Assembly: GCF_029870595.1 (NCBI RefSeq)
Contig: NZ_JAPDIR010000012.1
Coordinates: 78,990 to 142,989, forward strand
Length of the DNA stretch: 64,000 nucleotides
Direction: 5' to 3'
Source of the DNA: Sphingomonas sp. CBMAI 2297
GTDB taxonomy: Bacteria; Pseudomonadota; Alphaproteobacteria; Sphingomonadales; Sphingomonadaceae
Shown here: positions 8,609 to 18,765 of the stretch, one piece after another
Position numbering within the stretch: the first letter of the stretch is position 1
How the letters are laid out: every line of letters starts with the position of its first letter
Notes under the pieces: model-generated
Seen by the model: only the letters and a program-made list of their open reading frames with translations
Told to the model about the DNA's origin: nothing
The model's database searches: none
Translations under genes and position numbers: made by a program

Positions 8609-9613
8609 ATGAACCCTCCTTCCCCCGGCCCCACGCTGCTCGGCGTCGACGTCATCTCGGTGGCGACGATCCTCTCGGCCGTCGCCGCCTTCGCGGTGCT
8701 GCTGGCGATCTACGCCGCCACCACGGTGCGCGATCCGATGGCGAAGCGAGTCAAGTCGCTCAACGAGCGCCGCGAGCAGCTGAAGGCGGGCATCACCGCC
8801 TCCACCTCGAAGCGCCGCGCCAAGCTGGTCCAGAAGAACGAGACCACCGACCGCATCCGCTCGCTGCTCTCCTCGATGAAGGTGCTGCAGGACAGCCAGG
8901 TCAAGCAGGCGCAGACCAAGCTGCTCCAGGCGGGCATTCGCCGCAAGGAATTCGCGGTCGCGGTGATCTTCGGCCGCCTGGTGCTGCCGATCGTGATCGG
9001 CGGGCCGGTGCTCTATCTGGTCTATGGCACCACGATGTTCGCGGACTGGAGCCCGCTCAAGGCCTATGGCCTGGTCGCCGGCAGCTTCATCCTCGCCTAC
9101 AAGTTCCCGGATCTCTATCTCAAGAACAAGATCCAGAAGCGCAGCGCGGCGATCCGCAAGGGCCTGCCCGACGCGCTCGACCTGCTGGTGATCTGTGCCG
9201 AAGCGGGACTCACCGTCGATGCCGCCTTCGCACGCGTGTCGAAGGAGCTGGGCAAGGCCTATCCCGAGCTGGGCGAGGAGTTCCAGCTCACCGCGATCGA
9301 GCTGGGCTTCCTCACCGATCGCCGCCAGGCCTTCGAGAATCTCGCCGAGCGCATCGACCTGGATTCGATCCGCGGCGTGGTCACCACCATGATCCAGACC
9401 GAGAAATACGGCACGCCGCTCGCTTCGGCGCTGCGCGTGCTCTCGGCCGAGTTCCGCAACGAGCGCATGATGCGCGCCGAGGAAAAGGCCGCGCGCCTGC
9501 CCGCGATCATGACCGTGCCGCTGATCCTGTTCATCTTGCCGGTGCTGTTCGTCGTGATCCTCGGCCCCGCCGCCTGCTCGATCAACGATGCGCTGATCTC
9601 GAAGGGCCCTTAA
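8609..9613 (+). CDS. tadC: Tad inner-membrane platform protein TadC (CpaH)
   Basis: A 334-residue partner of TadB with the same T2SSF fold: membrane segments near 20-40 and 110-160, the cytoplasmic motif KGLPDALDLLVICAEAGLT near 185 and the terminal hydrophobic helix LPAIMTVPLILFILPVLFVVIL. It ends the recognisable tad genes. In many alphaproteobacteria tadD (TPR) follows; here two unrelated membrane-anchored proteins follow instead. Confidence 0.92.
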   Translation: MNPPSPGPTLLGVDVISVATILSAVAAFAVLLAIYAATTVRDPMAKRVKSLNERREQLKAGITASTSKRRAKLVQKNETTDRIRSLLSSMKVLQDSQVKQAQTKLLQAGIRRKEFAVAVIFGRLVLPIVIGGPVLYLVYGTTMFADWSPLKAYGLVAGSFILAYKFPDLYLKNKIQKRSAAIRKGLPDALDLLVICAEAGLTVDAAFARVSKELGKAYPELGEEFQLTAIELGFLTDRRQAFENLAERIDLDSIRGVVTTMIQTEKYGTPLASALRVLSAEFRNERMMRAEEKAARLPAIMTVPLILFILPVLFVVILGPAACSINDALISKGP

Positions 9614-9679
9614 CCTTTCCGGTGGCGCGGCCTTCCCGGGCGGGATAGTTTCCCGCCAGACTAAGGGGAGGTCGACTCG

Positions 9680-10243
9680 ATGCATGATTTGCCGTTCCAG
9701 ACGATCACGCAGGTCGCAGGCTTGGGCCTTACGCTGATCGCCGGCTGGTTCCTGGGGCTCGCCAGCCATAGCGGCGGCCGCAAGTGGCGCGAGCGCCTCG
9801 AGGAGGCGGAGACCGAGAATGCCGGCTATCGCGACCGCGCCGAAAGCGATCTGCGCGACGCCGCCCGCCGCATCCGCGACCTCGAGGCCGAGAATGCCCG
9901 GCTGAGAGCCGCCGCGCCCGTTGCCGCTCCGGCTCCGGCTCCCGTTGCCGCACCCGCGCCAGCCGCCGAGCCGGAGGGCCACTCGACCGCCACCGTGGCG
10001 GCAGCCGCCGTCGCCGGCGCGGCCGCCGGTGCGGCCGTCACCCATGCGGTGGAGCAGCACGCCGAGCCGGCACCGGCCGAGCCGGCCCCCGAGCCCGCCC
10101 CCGTGGAAGCGGCGCATGTCGAGGCCGCGCCGGCAGAAGCTGCGCCCGTGGCGGCGGCGCATGCCGACCCCGCTCCCGCCGCGCCGGCGCACGACGCGCC
10201 GGCGGCGGAGGCCGAGCCGTCGCATCCCGAGCACGCGCACTAG
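9680..10243 (+). CDS. Membrane-anchored Ala/Pro/Glu-rich protein (paralogue 1)
   Basis: A 187-residue protein of unknown function. Residues 1-27 form an amphipathic start and a membrane helix (GLGLTLIAGWFLGLAS). A charged coiled-coil of about 45 residues follows, then a long low-complexity Ala/Pro/Glu/His tail broken by an Ala/Gly hydrophobic stretch (VAAAAVAGAAAGAAV). A strong ribosome site (aggggagg) precedes the ATG. The first 60 residues closely match the N terminus of the next gene, so the two arose by duplication. It lacks the helix-hairpin-helix domain of its neighbour. High Ala/Pro content could suggest a spurious frame, but the shared N terminus argues it is real. Confidence 0.7.
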   Translation: MHDLPFQTITQVAGLGLTLIAGWFLGLASHSGGRKWRERLEEAETENAGYRDRAESDLRDAARRIRDLEAENARLRAAAPVAAPAPAPVAAPAPAAEPEGHSTATVAAAAVAGAAAGAAVTHAVEQHAEPAPAEPAPEPAPVEAAHVEAAPAEAAPVAAAHADPAPAAPAHDAPAAEAEPSHPEHAH

Positions 10244-10255
10244 GGCCGCCGGACC

Positions 10256-10765
10256 ATGGCGCTTCCGTTCGAGACGGCGACGCAGTTCGCGGCGCTGGGG
10301 CTGACTCTGGTCGGCGGCTGGTTCCTGGGCCTGGCCAGCCGCTCCGGCGGCGCCAAGTGGCGCGAGCGCTATCAGGACGAAGAGCTGGAGCATGCCCGCT
10401 ATCGCGACGAGGCCGAGGAGCGCATCCGCGCGCTCCAGGCCGAGCTGGCGACCGCGCGCAGGCAGGCGCCGGCGCCTGCTCCCGTGGTGGAGGATGCGCC
10501 CGGCGCCGGCTGGCGCGGCTGGTTCGGCTGGGGCCGCGACAATCTCGCGCGGATCAAGGGCATCGACGAGGCGCGCGAGAAACGGCTCAACGAGCTGGGC
10601 ATCAAGACCTATCGCGAGATCGAGAAAATGGCCCCCGATGACGAGGCCGCGCTGGAGCAGCGGCTGGAGATCGCGCCGGGCACGATCGCCGGGCAGGGCT
10701 GGCGCGAACAGGCCGCGCTGCTGCGCGCCGGCAACGAGCGCGAGCATGCGGAGAAGTTCGGCTGA
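10256..10765 (+). CDS. Membrane-anchored helix-hairpin-helix protein (paralogue 2)
   Basis: A 169-residue protein. The N-terminal membrane helix (GLTLVGGWFLGLAS) and the coiled-coil (KWRERYQDEELEHARYRDEAEERIR) match the preceding gene. The C-terminal half has the pattern LARIKGIDEAREKRLNELGIKTYREIEKM, typical of the helix-hairpin-helix-like domain (related to DUF4332) found at the ends of many alphaproteobacterial proteins. That fold usually binds DNA or proteins non-specifically. It sits 12 bp after paralogue 1, probably in one transcript. A role in pilus biology is possible only by position. Confidence 0.75.
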   Translation: MALPFETATQFAALGLTLVGGWFLGLASRSGGAKWRERYQDEELEHARYRDEAEERIRALQAELATARRQAPAPAPVVEDAPGAGWRGWFGWGRDNLARIKGIDEAREKRLNELGIKTYREIEKMAPDDEAALEQRLEIAPGTIAGQGWREQAALLRAGNEREHAEKFG

Positions 10766-11045
10766 GGCGAGCGAAGGCGCGGCCGGACTGCGGGCTCGGC
10801 TGCGGAAGCCGGGCCGGCTGGATTCTGTTCGGCAACCTGGCCGTCATATAAGAGCCCTTGGCTAGGGCCAGGATTCGATCGGCAAACCCCGTCGTCCCCG
10901 CGCAGGCGGGGATCCAGAGCCAGGGGCGGATCGCACCGGGCTAGGCCCAGCACTCTCCGGAAAAGCGTTCGCGGGATGGCATCGCTGTCCTGCGCTACCC
11001 CGCCCTCCTGCGCGGGGACGACGGGGGCGAAGATGCGCCCCCAAC
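10766..11045. other. Intergenic region with a widely spaced inverted repeat
   Basis: This 280-bp gap between convergent genes has no coding frame I can support. It contains the perfect 20-bp inverted repeat 10887-10906 / 11007-11026, separated by 100 bp. The left arm is preceded by the flank gattcgatcggcaaa also seen near 25.0 and 35.0 kb. No T-rich terminator tail is visible. Confidence 0.7.
10872..11026. repeat. Dispersed repeat, B type: two inverted palindromic cores
   Basis: The left unit has the flank gattcgatcggcaaa then ccccgtcgtccccgcgcagg. The right unit at 11007-11026 is the exact reverse complement of the core. Other copies with the same flank lie at 25003-25060 and 35018-35074. 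Confidence 0.75.
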
Positions 11046-11558
11046 CTAGCGCCGCACGGGCAGGCCGAGCAGCGCGGGCGCGTAGTTCTCGATCACTTCG
11101 GCCAGCGGGCGGCCCTGCCCGTCCAGCACGATCGCCCGTTGCCGCAGGACATGGGGGGCGACCGATCCATCCTCGCGCCGAGTCGCGATGTCCAGGGTGC
11201 GACGGCTGGGCGCGAGCGGTCGGATCGCCGCGCCGAACGGCGCGTCGCCGGCCAGCGCCGCATTGATCCCAGGCGTCAGCCGGGCGGGCACATACCAGTT
11301 CTCGGCGATCGACAGCGCCACCGCGCCGCACTTCAGCACGACACTGCGATAGGCGACCGGCTCGGCCGGGCCGACGCCCAGATCCGCGCGCTGCTCGGCC
11401 GTGGCCGGCTTCCGTCCGGCGCGATCCACCTCGGCGCGGATCGGCTCGGCGCAGCGGCGCTGGAGCACCGCCGTCGCGCTATTTGCCGCCAGCAGCTCCC
11501 GGCGGAGCGCGTCCACCGGGTCCGGCTGGAGCAGCGGCAACAGCGCCGCGAGGATCAT
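11046..11558 (-). CDS. Chorismate-lyase-like (UbiC/UTRA fold) protein
   Basis: A 170-residue protein. The pattern fits the chorismate pyruvate-lyase/UTRA fold: a central strand with Arg (YRSVVLKCG), a segment AENWYVPARLTP, the PFGAAIRPL turn and the final LRQRAIVLDGQGRPLAEVIENYAP strands, which resemble the LRLSGKPLLLTELFLP region of E. coli UbiC. If active it would make 4-hydroxybenzoate for ubiquinone. The hydrophobic N terminus (ILAALLPLL) could instead be a signal sequence, which would argue against a cytoplasmic lyase. Its ATG overlaps the ppdK TGA (ATGA at 11558-11555). Function is tentative. Confidence 0.6.
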   Translation of the reverse strand: MILAALLPLLQPDPVDALRRELLAANSATAVLQRRCAEPIRAEVDRAGRKPATAEQRADLGVGPAEPVAYRSVVLKCGAVALSIAENWYVPARLTPGINAALAGDAPFGAAIRPLAPSRRTLDIATRREDGSVAPHVLRQRAIVLDGQGRPLAEVIENYAPALLGLPVRR

Positions 11559-14218
11559 CCCCGGCGCAGCGCCGCCTGCGCCGCCGCCAGCCGGGCGATC
11601 GGCACGCGATAGGGCGAGGCCGAGACGTAATCGAGCCGGGTCTCCTCGCAAAAGGCGATACTGGCCGGATCGCCGCCATGCTCGCCGCAGATGCCGAGCT
11701 TGATGTCGGGCCGGGTTTCCCGGCCGCGCTCGGCGGCGATCGCGATCAGCTCGCCCACGCCCTCCACGTCCAGGCTGACGAACGGGTCCTTGGCGTAGAT
11801 GCCCTTCTCCACATAGGTGGTGAGGAACTTGGCCGCGTCGTCGCGCGAGACGCCGAGCGTCGTCTGGGTCAGGTCGTTGGTGCCGAAGGAGAAGAAGGCG
11901 CCCACCTCGGCGATCTCGCCCGCGCGCAGCGCCGCTCGCGGCAGCTCGATCATCGTGCCGACCAGATAGTCGATCCGGCGCCCCGTCTCGGCGAACACCG
12001 CCTCGGCAGCCTTGTCGACCACCGCCTTCATCAGCTGCAATTCCTTGGCGGTGGCGACCAGCGGGATCATCACTTCGGGAATCGGCGCCTCGCCCGATTT
12101 CTCCGCGACCGCCACGGCCGCCTCGAAGATCGCGCGGGCCTGCATCTCGTAGATCTCGGGATAGGTCACGCCCAGGCGACACCCGCGATGGCCGAGCATC
12201 GGATTGAACTCGTGCAGCTCGGCCGCGCGGCGCTTCAGCGTCTCGACGTCGAGGCCCGCCGCCGCCGCCACTTCGGCGAACTCGGCTTCCTCGTGCGGCA
12301 GGAACTCGTGCAGCGGCGGATCGAGCAGGCGGATCGTGCAGGGCAGCCCCGCCATCACCTCGAAGATCTCGGCGAAATCGCTGCGCTGCTCGGGCAGCAG
12401 CTTGTCAAGCGCGGCGCGGCGGCCGGCCTCGTCGGCCGCCAGGATCATCTCGCGCACGGCGGTGACGCGCGAGGGCTCGAAGAACATGTGCTCGGTGCGG
12501 CAGAGGCCAATGCCCTCCGCGCCGAAATCGCGCGCGGTGCGGCAATCGAGCGGAGTCTCGGCATTGGTGCGCACCTTCAGCCGGCGCTTCGCATCCGCCC
12601 ATTCCATCAGCGTGCCGAAATCGCCGGCCAGCTCGGGCTGCACGGTGGGCACCGCGCCCAGCATCACTTCGCCGGTCGCACCGTCGATCGTGACGAGATC
12701 GCCTTCGCGAACCTCGCGGGCGCCGACGCGGAACAGCTTCTCGCGCGCGTTGATCGCCAGCGTGCCCGCACCCGAGACGCAGGGACGCCCCATGCCGCGC
12801 GCGACCACCGCCGCATGGCTGGTCATGCCGCCGCGCGCGGTGAGGATGCCCTTCGCCGCGTGCATGCCGTGAATGTCCTCGGGACTGGTCTCGACGCGGA
12901 TCAGGATCACCGCCTCGCCCGCACCGGCGCGCTTCTCGGCGGTGTCGCTGTCGAACACCGCGATGCCCGAAGCCGCGCCGGGCGAGGCGGGCAGGCCCTT
13001 GGTGAGCACGTCGCGCGGCGCATTGGGATCCAGCGTCGGGTGGAGCAGCTGGTCGAGCGCGGCGGGATCGACGCGCAGGATCGCCTCGTCCCGAGTGATC
13101 AGCCCCTCGCTCGCCATGTCGACCGCGATCTTGAGCGCGGCCTTGGCGGTGCGCTTGCCCGAGCGGGTCTGCAGCATCCAGAGCTTGCCGCGCTCGACGG
13201 TGAACTCGATGTCCTGCATGTCGCGATAATGCTTCTCGAGCGTCTCGAAGACGGCGGCGAGCTGCGCATAGACTCCGGGCATCGCCTCTTCCATCGAGGC
13301 GGGCCTGGCGCCCGCCTTCTCGCGGGCGGCCCTGGTGAGATATTGCGGGGTGCGGATGCCGGCGACGACGTCCTCGCCCTGGGCGTTGATCAGGAACTCG
13401 CCGTAATAGGCGTTCTCACCGGTCGAGGGATCGCGAGTGAAGGCCACGCCCGTCGCCGAGGTGTCGCCCATGTTGCCGAACACCATCGCCTGGACGTTGA
13501 CCGCCGTGCCCCAGTCGCCCGGAATGTCGTTGAGGCGGCGATAGACCTTGGCACGCTCGGACTGCCACGAGCCGAACACCGCGCCGATCGCGCCCCAGAG
13601 CTGGTCGTGCACGTCCTGCGGGAAGGGCTTGCCCCACAGCTCCTGCACCAGCGCCTTGTATTCGGCGACCAGCGCCTGCCAGTCCTTGGCGCTCAGCTCG
13701 GTGTCGAGGCTGTAGCCGCGATCTTCCTTGGCGATCTCCAGCGCTTCCTCGAAGCGGCCATGATCGAGTTCGAGCACCACGTCGGAATACATCTGGATGA
13801 AGCGGCGATAGCTGTCCCAGGCGAAACGCGCGTCACCGCTGATCGCGGCGAGGCCGACGACGGTGGTGTCGTTGAGGCCAAGGTTGAGCACCGTGTCCAT
13901 CATGCCGGGCATCGATGCGCGCGCGCCCGAGCGGACCGAGACCAGCAGCGGATCGCCGGCGTCCCCGAACTTCTTGCCGGTGATCGCCTCGATATGGGCG
14001 ATGCCGTTCGCGACTTCGGACTTCACGCTATCGGGGAAGATGCCGCCCTGGTCGTAATAGACCGCGCACATCGGCGTGCTGATCGTGAAGCCGGGAGGCA
14101 CCGGCAGGCCGATCGAAGCCATGCCGTCGAGATTCGCGCCCTTGCCGCCGAGGAGATTCTTGTCGCCCTTGCCCCCGTCCGACACACCGCCGCCGAAGCG
14201 GTACACATATTGCGTCAT
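11555..14218 (-). CDS. ppdK: Pyruvate, phosphate dikinase
   Basis: An 887-residue PPDK interconverting pyruvate, ATP and phosphate with phosphoenolpyruvate, AMP and diphosphate. The N-terminal ATP-grasp domain begins at FGGGVSDGGKGDKNLLGGKG. The central phospho-histidine motif GGMTSHAAVVARGMGRPCV carries the swivelling His. The C-terminal TIM barrel shows GLCRTEHMF and the catalytic Cys region CGEHGGDP. Length matches bacterial PPDK. It lies 143 bp downstream of the glyQ-glyS-membrane protein cluster on the same strand. Confidence 0.97.
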   Translation of the reverse strand: MTQYVYRFGGGVSDGGKGDKNLLGGKGANLDGMASIGLPVPPGFTISTPMCAVYYDQGGIFPDSVKSEVANGIAHIEAITGKKFGDAGDPLLVSVRSGARASMPGMMDTVLNLGLNDTTVVGLAAISGDARFAWDSYRRFIQMYSDVVLELDHGRFEEALEIAKEDRGYSLDTELSAKDWQALVAEYKALVQELWGKPFPQDVHDQLWGAIGAVFGSWQSERAKVYRRLNDIPGDWGTAVNVQAMVFGNMGDTSATGVAFTRDPSTGENAYYGEFLINAQGEDVVAGIRTPQYLTRAAREKAGARPASMEEAMPGVYAQLAAVFETLEKHYRDMQDIEFTVERGKLWMLQTRSGKRTAKAALKIAVDMASEGLITRDEAILRVDPAALDQLLHPTLDPNAPRDVLTKGLPASPGAASGIAVFDSDTAEKRAGAGEAVILIRVETSPEDIHGMHAAKGILTARGGMTSHAAVVARGMGRPCVSGAGTLAINAREKLFRVGAREVREGDLVTIDGATGEVMLGAVPTVQPELAGDFGTLMEWADAKRRLKVRTNAETPLDCRTARDFGAEGIGLCRTEHMFFEPSRVTAVREMILAADEAGRRAALDKLLPEQRSDFAEIFEVMAGLPCTIRLLDPPLHEFLPHEEAEFAEVAAAAGLDVETLKRRAAELHEFNPMLGHRGCRLGVTYPEIYEMQARAIFEAAVAVAEKSGEAPIPEVMIPLVATAKELQLMKAVVDKAAEAVFAETGRRIDYLVGTMIELPRAALRAGEIAEVGAFFSFGTNDLTQTTLGVSRDDAAKFLTTYVEKGIYAKDPFVSLDVEGVGELIAIAAERGRETRPDIKLGICGEHGGDPASIAFCEETRLDYVSASPYRVPIARLAAAQAALRRG

Positions 14219-14361
14219 GCAAAGCCCTTCGTTCGTTGGGGCCGCCTACCGCAGGTGCGAACAGGGGGAAACCCGCTGACTACGTTGTCATAGCGCAAGT
14301 TTTGCTATGATTGGGGACAAGTGACGAAGACACCGGTTACCCAATATAAATGCCGGGGCCA

Positions 14362-14838
14362 TTAGCCTTTTGCCGCTTCCGTCTTGTCCCGCTGACGCTC
14401 GAGGAGCGCATGGCCGAGCGCGCCGACGAACAACAGGTCCGGCACTTCGCCCGCAAGCTTCACGCGCACCCGCTCGCCCACCAGCCTGCGCTCGCGCTCG
14501 ACCGACTGCACGCGTGCCCAGGGCACGTGGATGGTCGGATGAAAGGGGCGGAAGATCAGGAAGGGGCGCAGCCAGAAGCCCGATTCCGCCGTCCAGCCCT
14601 CTACCGAGGACCCATAGTTGGGCGAACGCAGCGATCCGCCGATGTTGAGCGACACGAAGCGCCAGCGCCGCGCGGAATAGGGCGGATCGGACGTGGCGGG
14701 ATAGGCGCGGGCGACCTTGCGCCATCCCTGGTTCGCGATCAGGGCGATGATCGCAAGCCAGAAGAAAGGGAAGAACAGGAGGAACAGCGCGGCGAAGAGT
14801 TCCGGCGAAACCGGAAGCCCCTGCCCCGCCGCGCTCAT
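14362..14838 (-). CDS. Single-pass membrane protein of unknown function
   Basis: A 158-residue protein with one strong membrane segment at about 13-35 (LFAALFLLFFPFFWLAIIALI), then a beta-rich domain (RWRFVSLNIGGSLRSPNYGSSVEGW, FLIFRPFHPTIHVPWARVQSVERE) that recalls the bacterial PH-like fold of membrane proteins. I cannot name a family with confidence. Its ATG overlaps the glyS stop (ATGA at 14838-14835), so it is translated from the glyQS mRNA. Confidence 0.75.
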   Translation of the reverse strand: MSAAGQGLPVSPELFAALFLLFFPFFWLAIIALIANQGWRKVARAYPATSDPPYSARRWRFVSLNIGGSLRSPNYGSSVEGWTAESGFWLRPFLIFRPFHPTIHVPWARVQSVERERRLVGERVRVKLAGEVPDLLFVGALGHALLERQRDKTEAAKG

Positions 14839-16870
14839 CCCTCGATCTTCGAGAAATCGGCGACGTTGTTCACTGCGTCGCGGATGCGGGCGAGCAGGGC
14901 AAGGCGCGCGTTGCGCTTCTGCTCGTCCGGATCGTTGACGGTGACGTCGTCGAAGAAGCTGTCGATCGGTGCGCGGAGCGAGGCGAGCGCGGCCATGGCG
15001 CCTTCGAAATCCTCCGCCGCGATCGCCGCCTCGGCCTTGGGCTCGGCGGCATCGAGCGCCCCGATCAGCGCAGCCTCGGCGGGCTCGGCTTCATAGATGC
15101 CGGTGTCCGCGACTTCGCCGGGGACCCAATTCTCCTTCTTGAGGATATTGGCGGCGCGCTTGTAGCCGGCGAGCAGGTTCCGGCCCTCTTCCGACGTGAC
15201 GAACGCCTGGAGCGCCTTCACCCGGGCAAGCAGCCGGACGAGGTCGTCCTCGCCGCCCAGCGCGAACACCGCGTCGATCAGGTCGTGGCGGACGCCGGCT
15301 TCACGCTGCTGGACCTTGAGGCGGTCGGCGAAGAAGTCGAGCACGTCCTGGCTGACCGACTTGGCGAGCGGGAAGCGCAGGCCGTTGTCGAGGATCAGCG
15401 CGATCACGCCCAGTGCCGAGCGGCGGAGCGCGAACGGGTCCTTGGAGCCGCTGGGCTTCAGGTCGACGCCGAAGAACGCCGTGATGCTGTCGAGCTTGTC
15501 CGCCAGGCTCACCGCCAACGTCACCGGCGCGCTGGGCACGTCATCGCCCTGCCCGACCGGCTTGTAGTGATCGCGGATCGCCTCGGCGACCGCCGCCGGC
15601 TCGCCCTGGGCGGCGGCGTAATAGCCGCCCATCAGGCCCTGGAGCTCGGGGAACTCGCCGACCATGCCGGTGACGAGATCGGCCTTGGCGAGGCGCGCGG
15701 CGCGCTCGGCCTGGTCGGGGTCCGCCTTGACCACGCCCTGTTCCGCCAGCCACCGCGCCAGCTTGGCCACGCGGTCGACCTTGTCGGCTACCGTGCCCAG
15801 CTTCTCGTGGAAGACGATCTTGCCGAGCTTGGGCGTCAGCGCCTCGAGCCGGGTCTTGAGATCGGTCTCGTAGAAGAAGCGCGCATCGCTCAGCCGCGCC
15901 GCGAGCACCTTCTGGTTGCCCTCGACGATCTTCTCGCCGCCGTCGGTCGCGTCGATGTTCGCCACGCAGACGAAGGCATTGGCGAGCTTGCCCGCAGCGT
16001 CGCGGCAGACGAAATATTTCTGGTTCACGCGCGCGGTGAGCTGGATCACCTCGGGCGGCACGTCGAGGAACGCCGGATCGAAGCGGCCGAGCAGCGGCAT
16101 CGGCCATTCGGTGAGGCCGGCATTCTCGTAGAGCAGCCCCTCGTCCTCGATCAGCGTCAGGCCGGCCTTCTGCGCGGCCATCTTGGCGCCCAGCGCGATG
16201 ATGTTGCGGCGCTCGGCACCGTCGACGATCACATGGCAGGCGCGCAGCTTCTCGATATAATCCGCGGCCGAGCCGATCGTGATCCCGCCCGGATGGTGGA
16301 AGCGGTGGCCGACAGTGACCGAGGCGCTCTTCACCCCGGCGATCTCCACCGGCACCAGTTTGTCGCCGAGCAGCGCGATGATGCCCTGGAGCGGGCGCAC
16401 CCAGCGCAGGCTCTCGGTCGATTCCGAAGCGGCGCCCCAGCGCATCGACTTGGGCCAGGGAAAGGCAGTGACGACATGAGTGATCGCGCTGGCGAGCACC
16501 GAGCCGGCGGCGATGCCCGGCCGGTCGATCACCGCGAACAGCAGCTTGCCGCCCTTGCCGTCGTCGCGCTCGACCAGCTGCTCGCGGCTGAGCCCGGTCG
16601 AGCGCAGGAAGCCCTCGATCGCCTGGGCCGGCGCATCGGCGCGGGGGCCCTTGCGCTCCTCGCTGGCGGCCGCGGTCATCGCCGCCACGCCGCGCACGAT
16701 CAGCGCGAGGCGGCGGGGAGTCGCGTAGCTCTCGATGCTCTCGAACGGCAGGTTGAGCGCCTTCAGCCGCGCCTCGAACAGCGCGGCCAGATCGGTGCGG
16801 GCCTTTTCCTGCATGCGCGCCGGAATCTCCTCCGAGCGGAGTTCGAGCAGGAAGTCTTCGGTCACGACGC

Positions 16871-16874
<4 letters not shown>
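14835..16874 (-). CDS. glyS: Glycine-tRNA ligase beta subunit
   Basis: A 679-residue beta subunit of the alpha2beta2 bacterial glycyl-tRNA synthetase, required for tRNA binding. The N terminus [14 protein letters not shown] is the family signature, and the C-terminal DALR-like anticodon-binding region ([22 protein letters not shown]) is intact. The ATG at 16874 is chosen because it overlaps the glyQ TGA (ATGA); an in-frame ATG nine bases upstream lies inside glyQ. Confidence 0.96.
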
Positions 16875-17764
<890 letters not shown>

Positions 17765-17865
17765 AGCCCCGCGCTTTGGCGCCTCCCCTCCTGCCGGTCA
17801 ATGCCGGTCAATCCCGCACCGCCGCGGCGCTGGATCGGGACGCGGTTCGCGGCTACCGGTTGGCG

Positions 17866-18765
17866 ATGATCGCGAGCCCCATGATCCGCCGCCTGCTCCC
17901 CGCATTGCTGGCGCTGACCCTTTGGGGCTGCGGGCAGCAGCCGCCTGCCCCGGCCGAGAAGGCCGATCCGGCGCTGTGGGTGGTCAAGGACGACGATACC
18001 ACCATCTATCTGTTCGGCACCGTCCATGTGCTCAAGCCCGGCATCGCCTGGTTCCAGGGCGGAGTGAAGCAGGCGTTCGACAGGTCCGACACGCTGGTGC
18101 TCGAACTGGTGATGCCGCCCGATGCCGAGATGCAGAAGATCGTCGCCGAACTCGGCACCGCGCAGGGCGGCCCGTCCCTGCCCGAGCAGCTCCCCCCGGC
18201 GGAGGCGGCCCGGATGCGCGCGGCGCTGCCCGAATATGGCATGTCCCCCGATTCGCTCGACCGCGCCGAGCCCTGGCTGGCGGCGACCCTGCTCTCGGTG
18301 ATGCCGCTCCGCCAGCTCGGCTATGACGACAAGCAGGGCGCCGAGCGGGTGCTCACCGACGCCGCCAGGGCCGGGGGCAAGCAGATCGAAGGATTGGAGA
18401 CCGCGCGCCAGCAGCTCGGCTATTTCGATGCCTTGCCCCTGCCCGCCCAGCGCAAGCTGCTGATCGAGACGATCGACGACCTGCCCCGGGCCGGCAGCAA
18501 GATCGACCGCGCGGTCGCCGCCTGGCGCAAGGGCGATGCCGAGGGGCTGGCCAAGCTGGTCAACGAGGACATGGCCGGCGCTCCCGAAGTGACCGAGGCG
18601 CTGCTCGTCCGCCGCAACCGCAACTGGGCCGACTGGATCCAGCGGCGGATGGCCCGGCCCGGCACCGTGTTCGTGGCGGTGGGCGCCGGGCATCTGGCAG
18701 GCGAGGCCAGCGTGCAGGCCGAGCTGGCCAAGCGCGGCCTCAAGGTGGAGCGGGTTCCCTCCTAG
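17866..18765 (+). CDS. TraB/GumN-family lipoprotein
   Basis: A 299-residue protein of the TraB/PrgY/GumN family. The start at 17866 gives a lipoprotein signal with lipobox LWGC (Cys22); a second ATG at 17881 keeps the lipobox, while the frame extending to 17776 adds an implausible N terminus. Family motifs are present: IYLFGTVHVLKPG near residue 47 and the C-terminal GTVFVAVGAGHLAGEASV. Members are thought to be metal-dependent peptidases anchored in the envelope; activity here is inferred. Confidence 0.87.
   Translation: MIASPMIRRLLPALLALTLWGCGQQPPAPAEKADPALWVVKDDDTTIYLFGTVHVLKPGIAWFQGGVKQAFDRSDTLVLELVMPPDAEMQKIVAELGTAQGGPSLPEQLPPAEAARMRAALPEYGMSPDSLDRAEPWLAATLLSVMPLRQLGYDDKQGAERVLTDAARAGGKQIEGLETARQQLGYFDALPLPAQRKLLIETIDDLPRAGSKIDRAVAAWRKGDAEGLAKLVNEDMAGAPEVTEALLVRRNRNWADWIQRRMARPGTVFVAVGAGHLAGEASVQAELAKRGLKVERVPS

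Noticed and set aside
11483..14293. A 936-codon open frame opposite ppdK on the plus strand
   Set aside because: Its translation is Arg/Gly/His/Ala-rich with no domain; long antisense frames are common in GC-rich DNA opposite a real gene. ppdK motifs are intact on the other strand.
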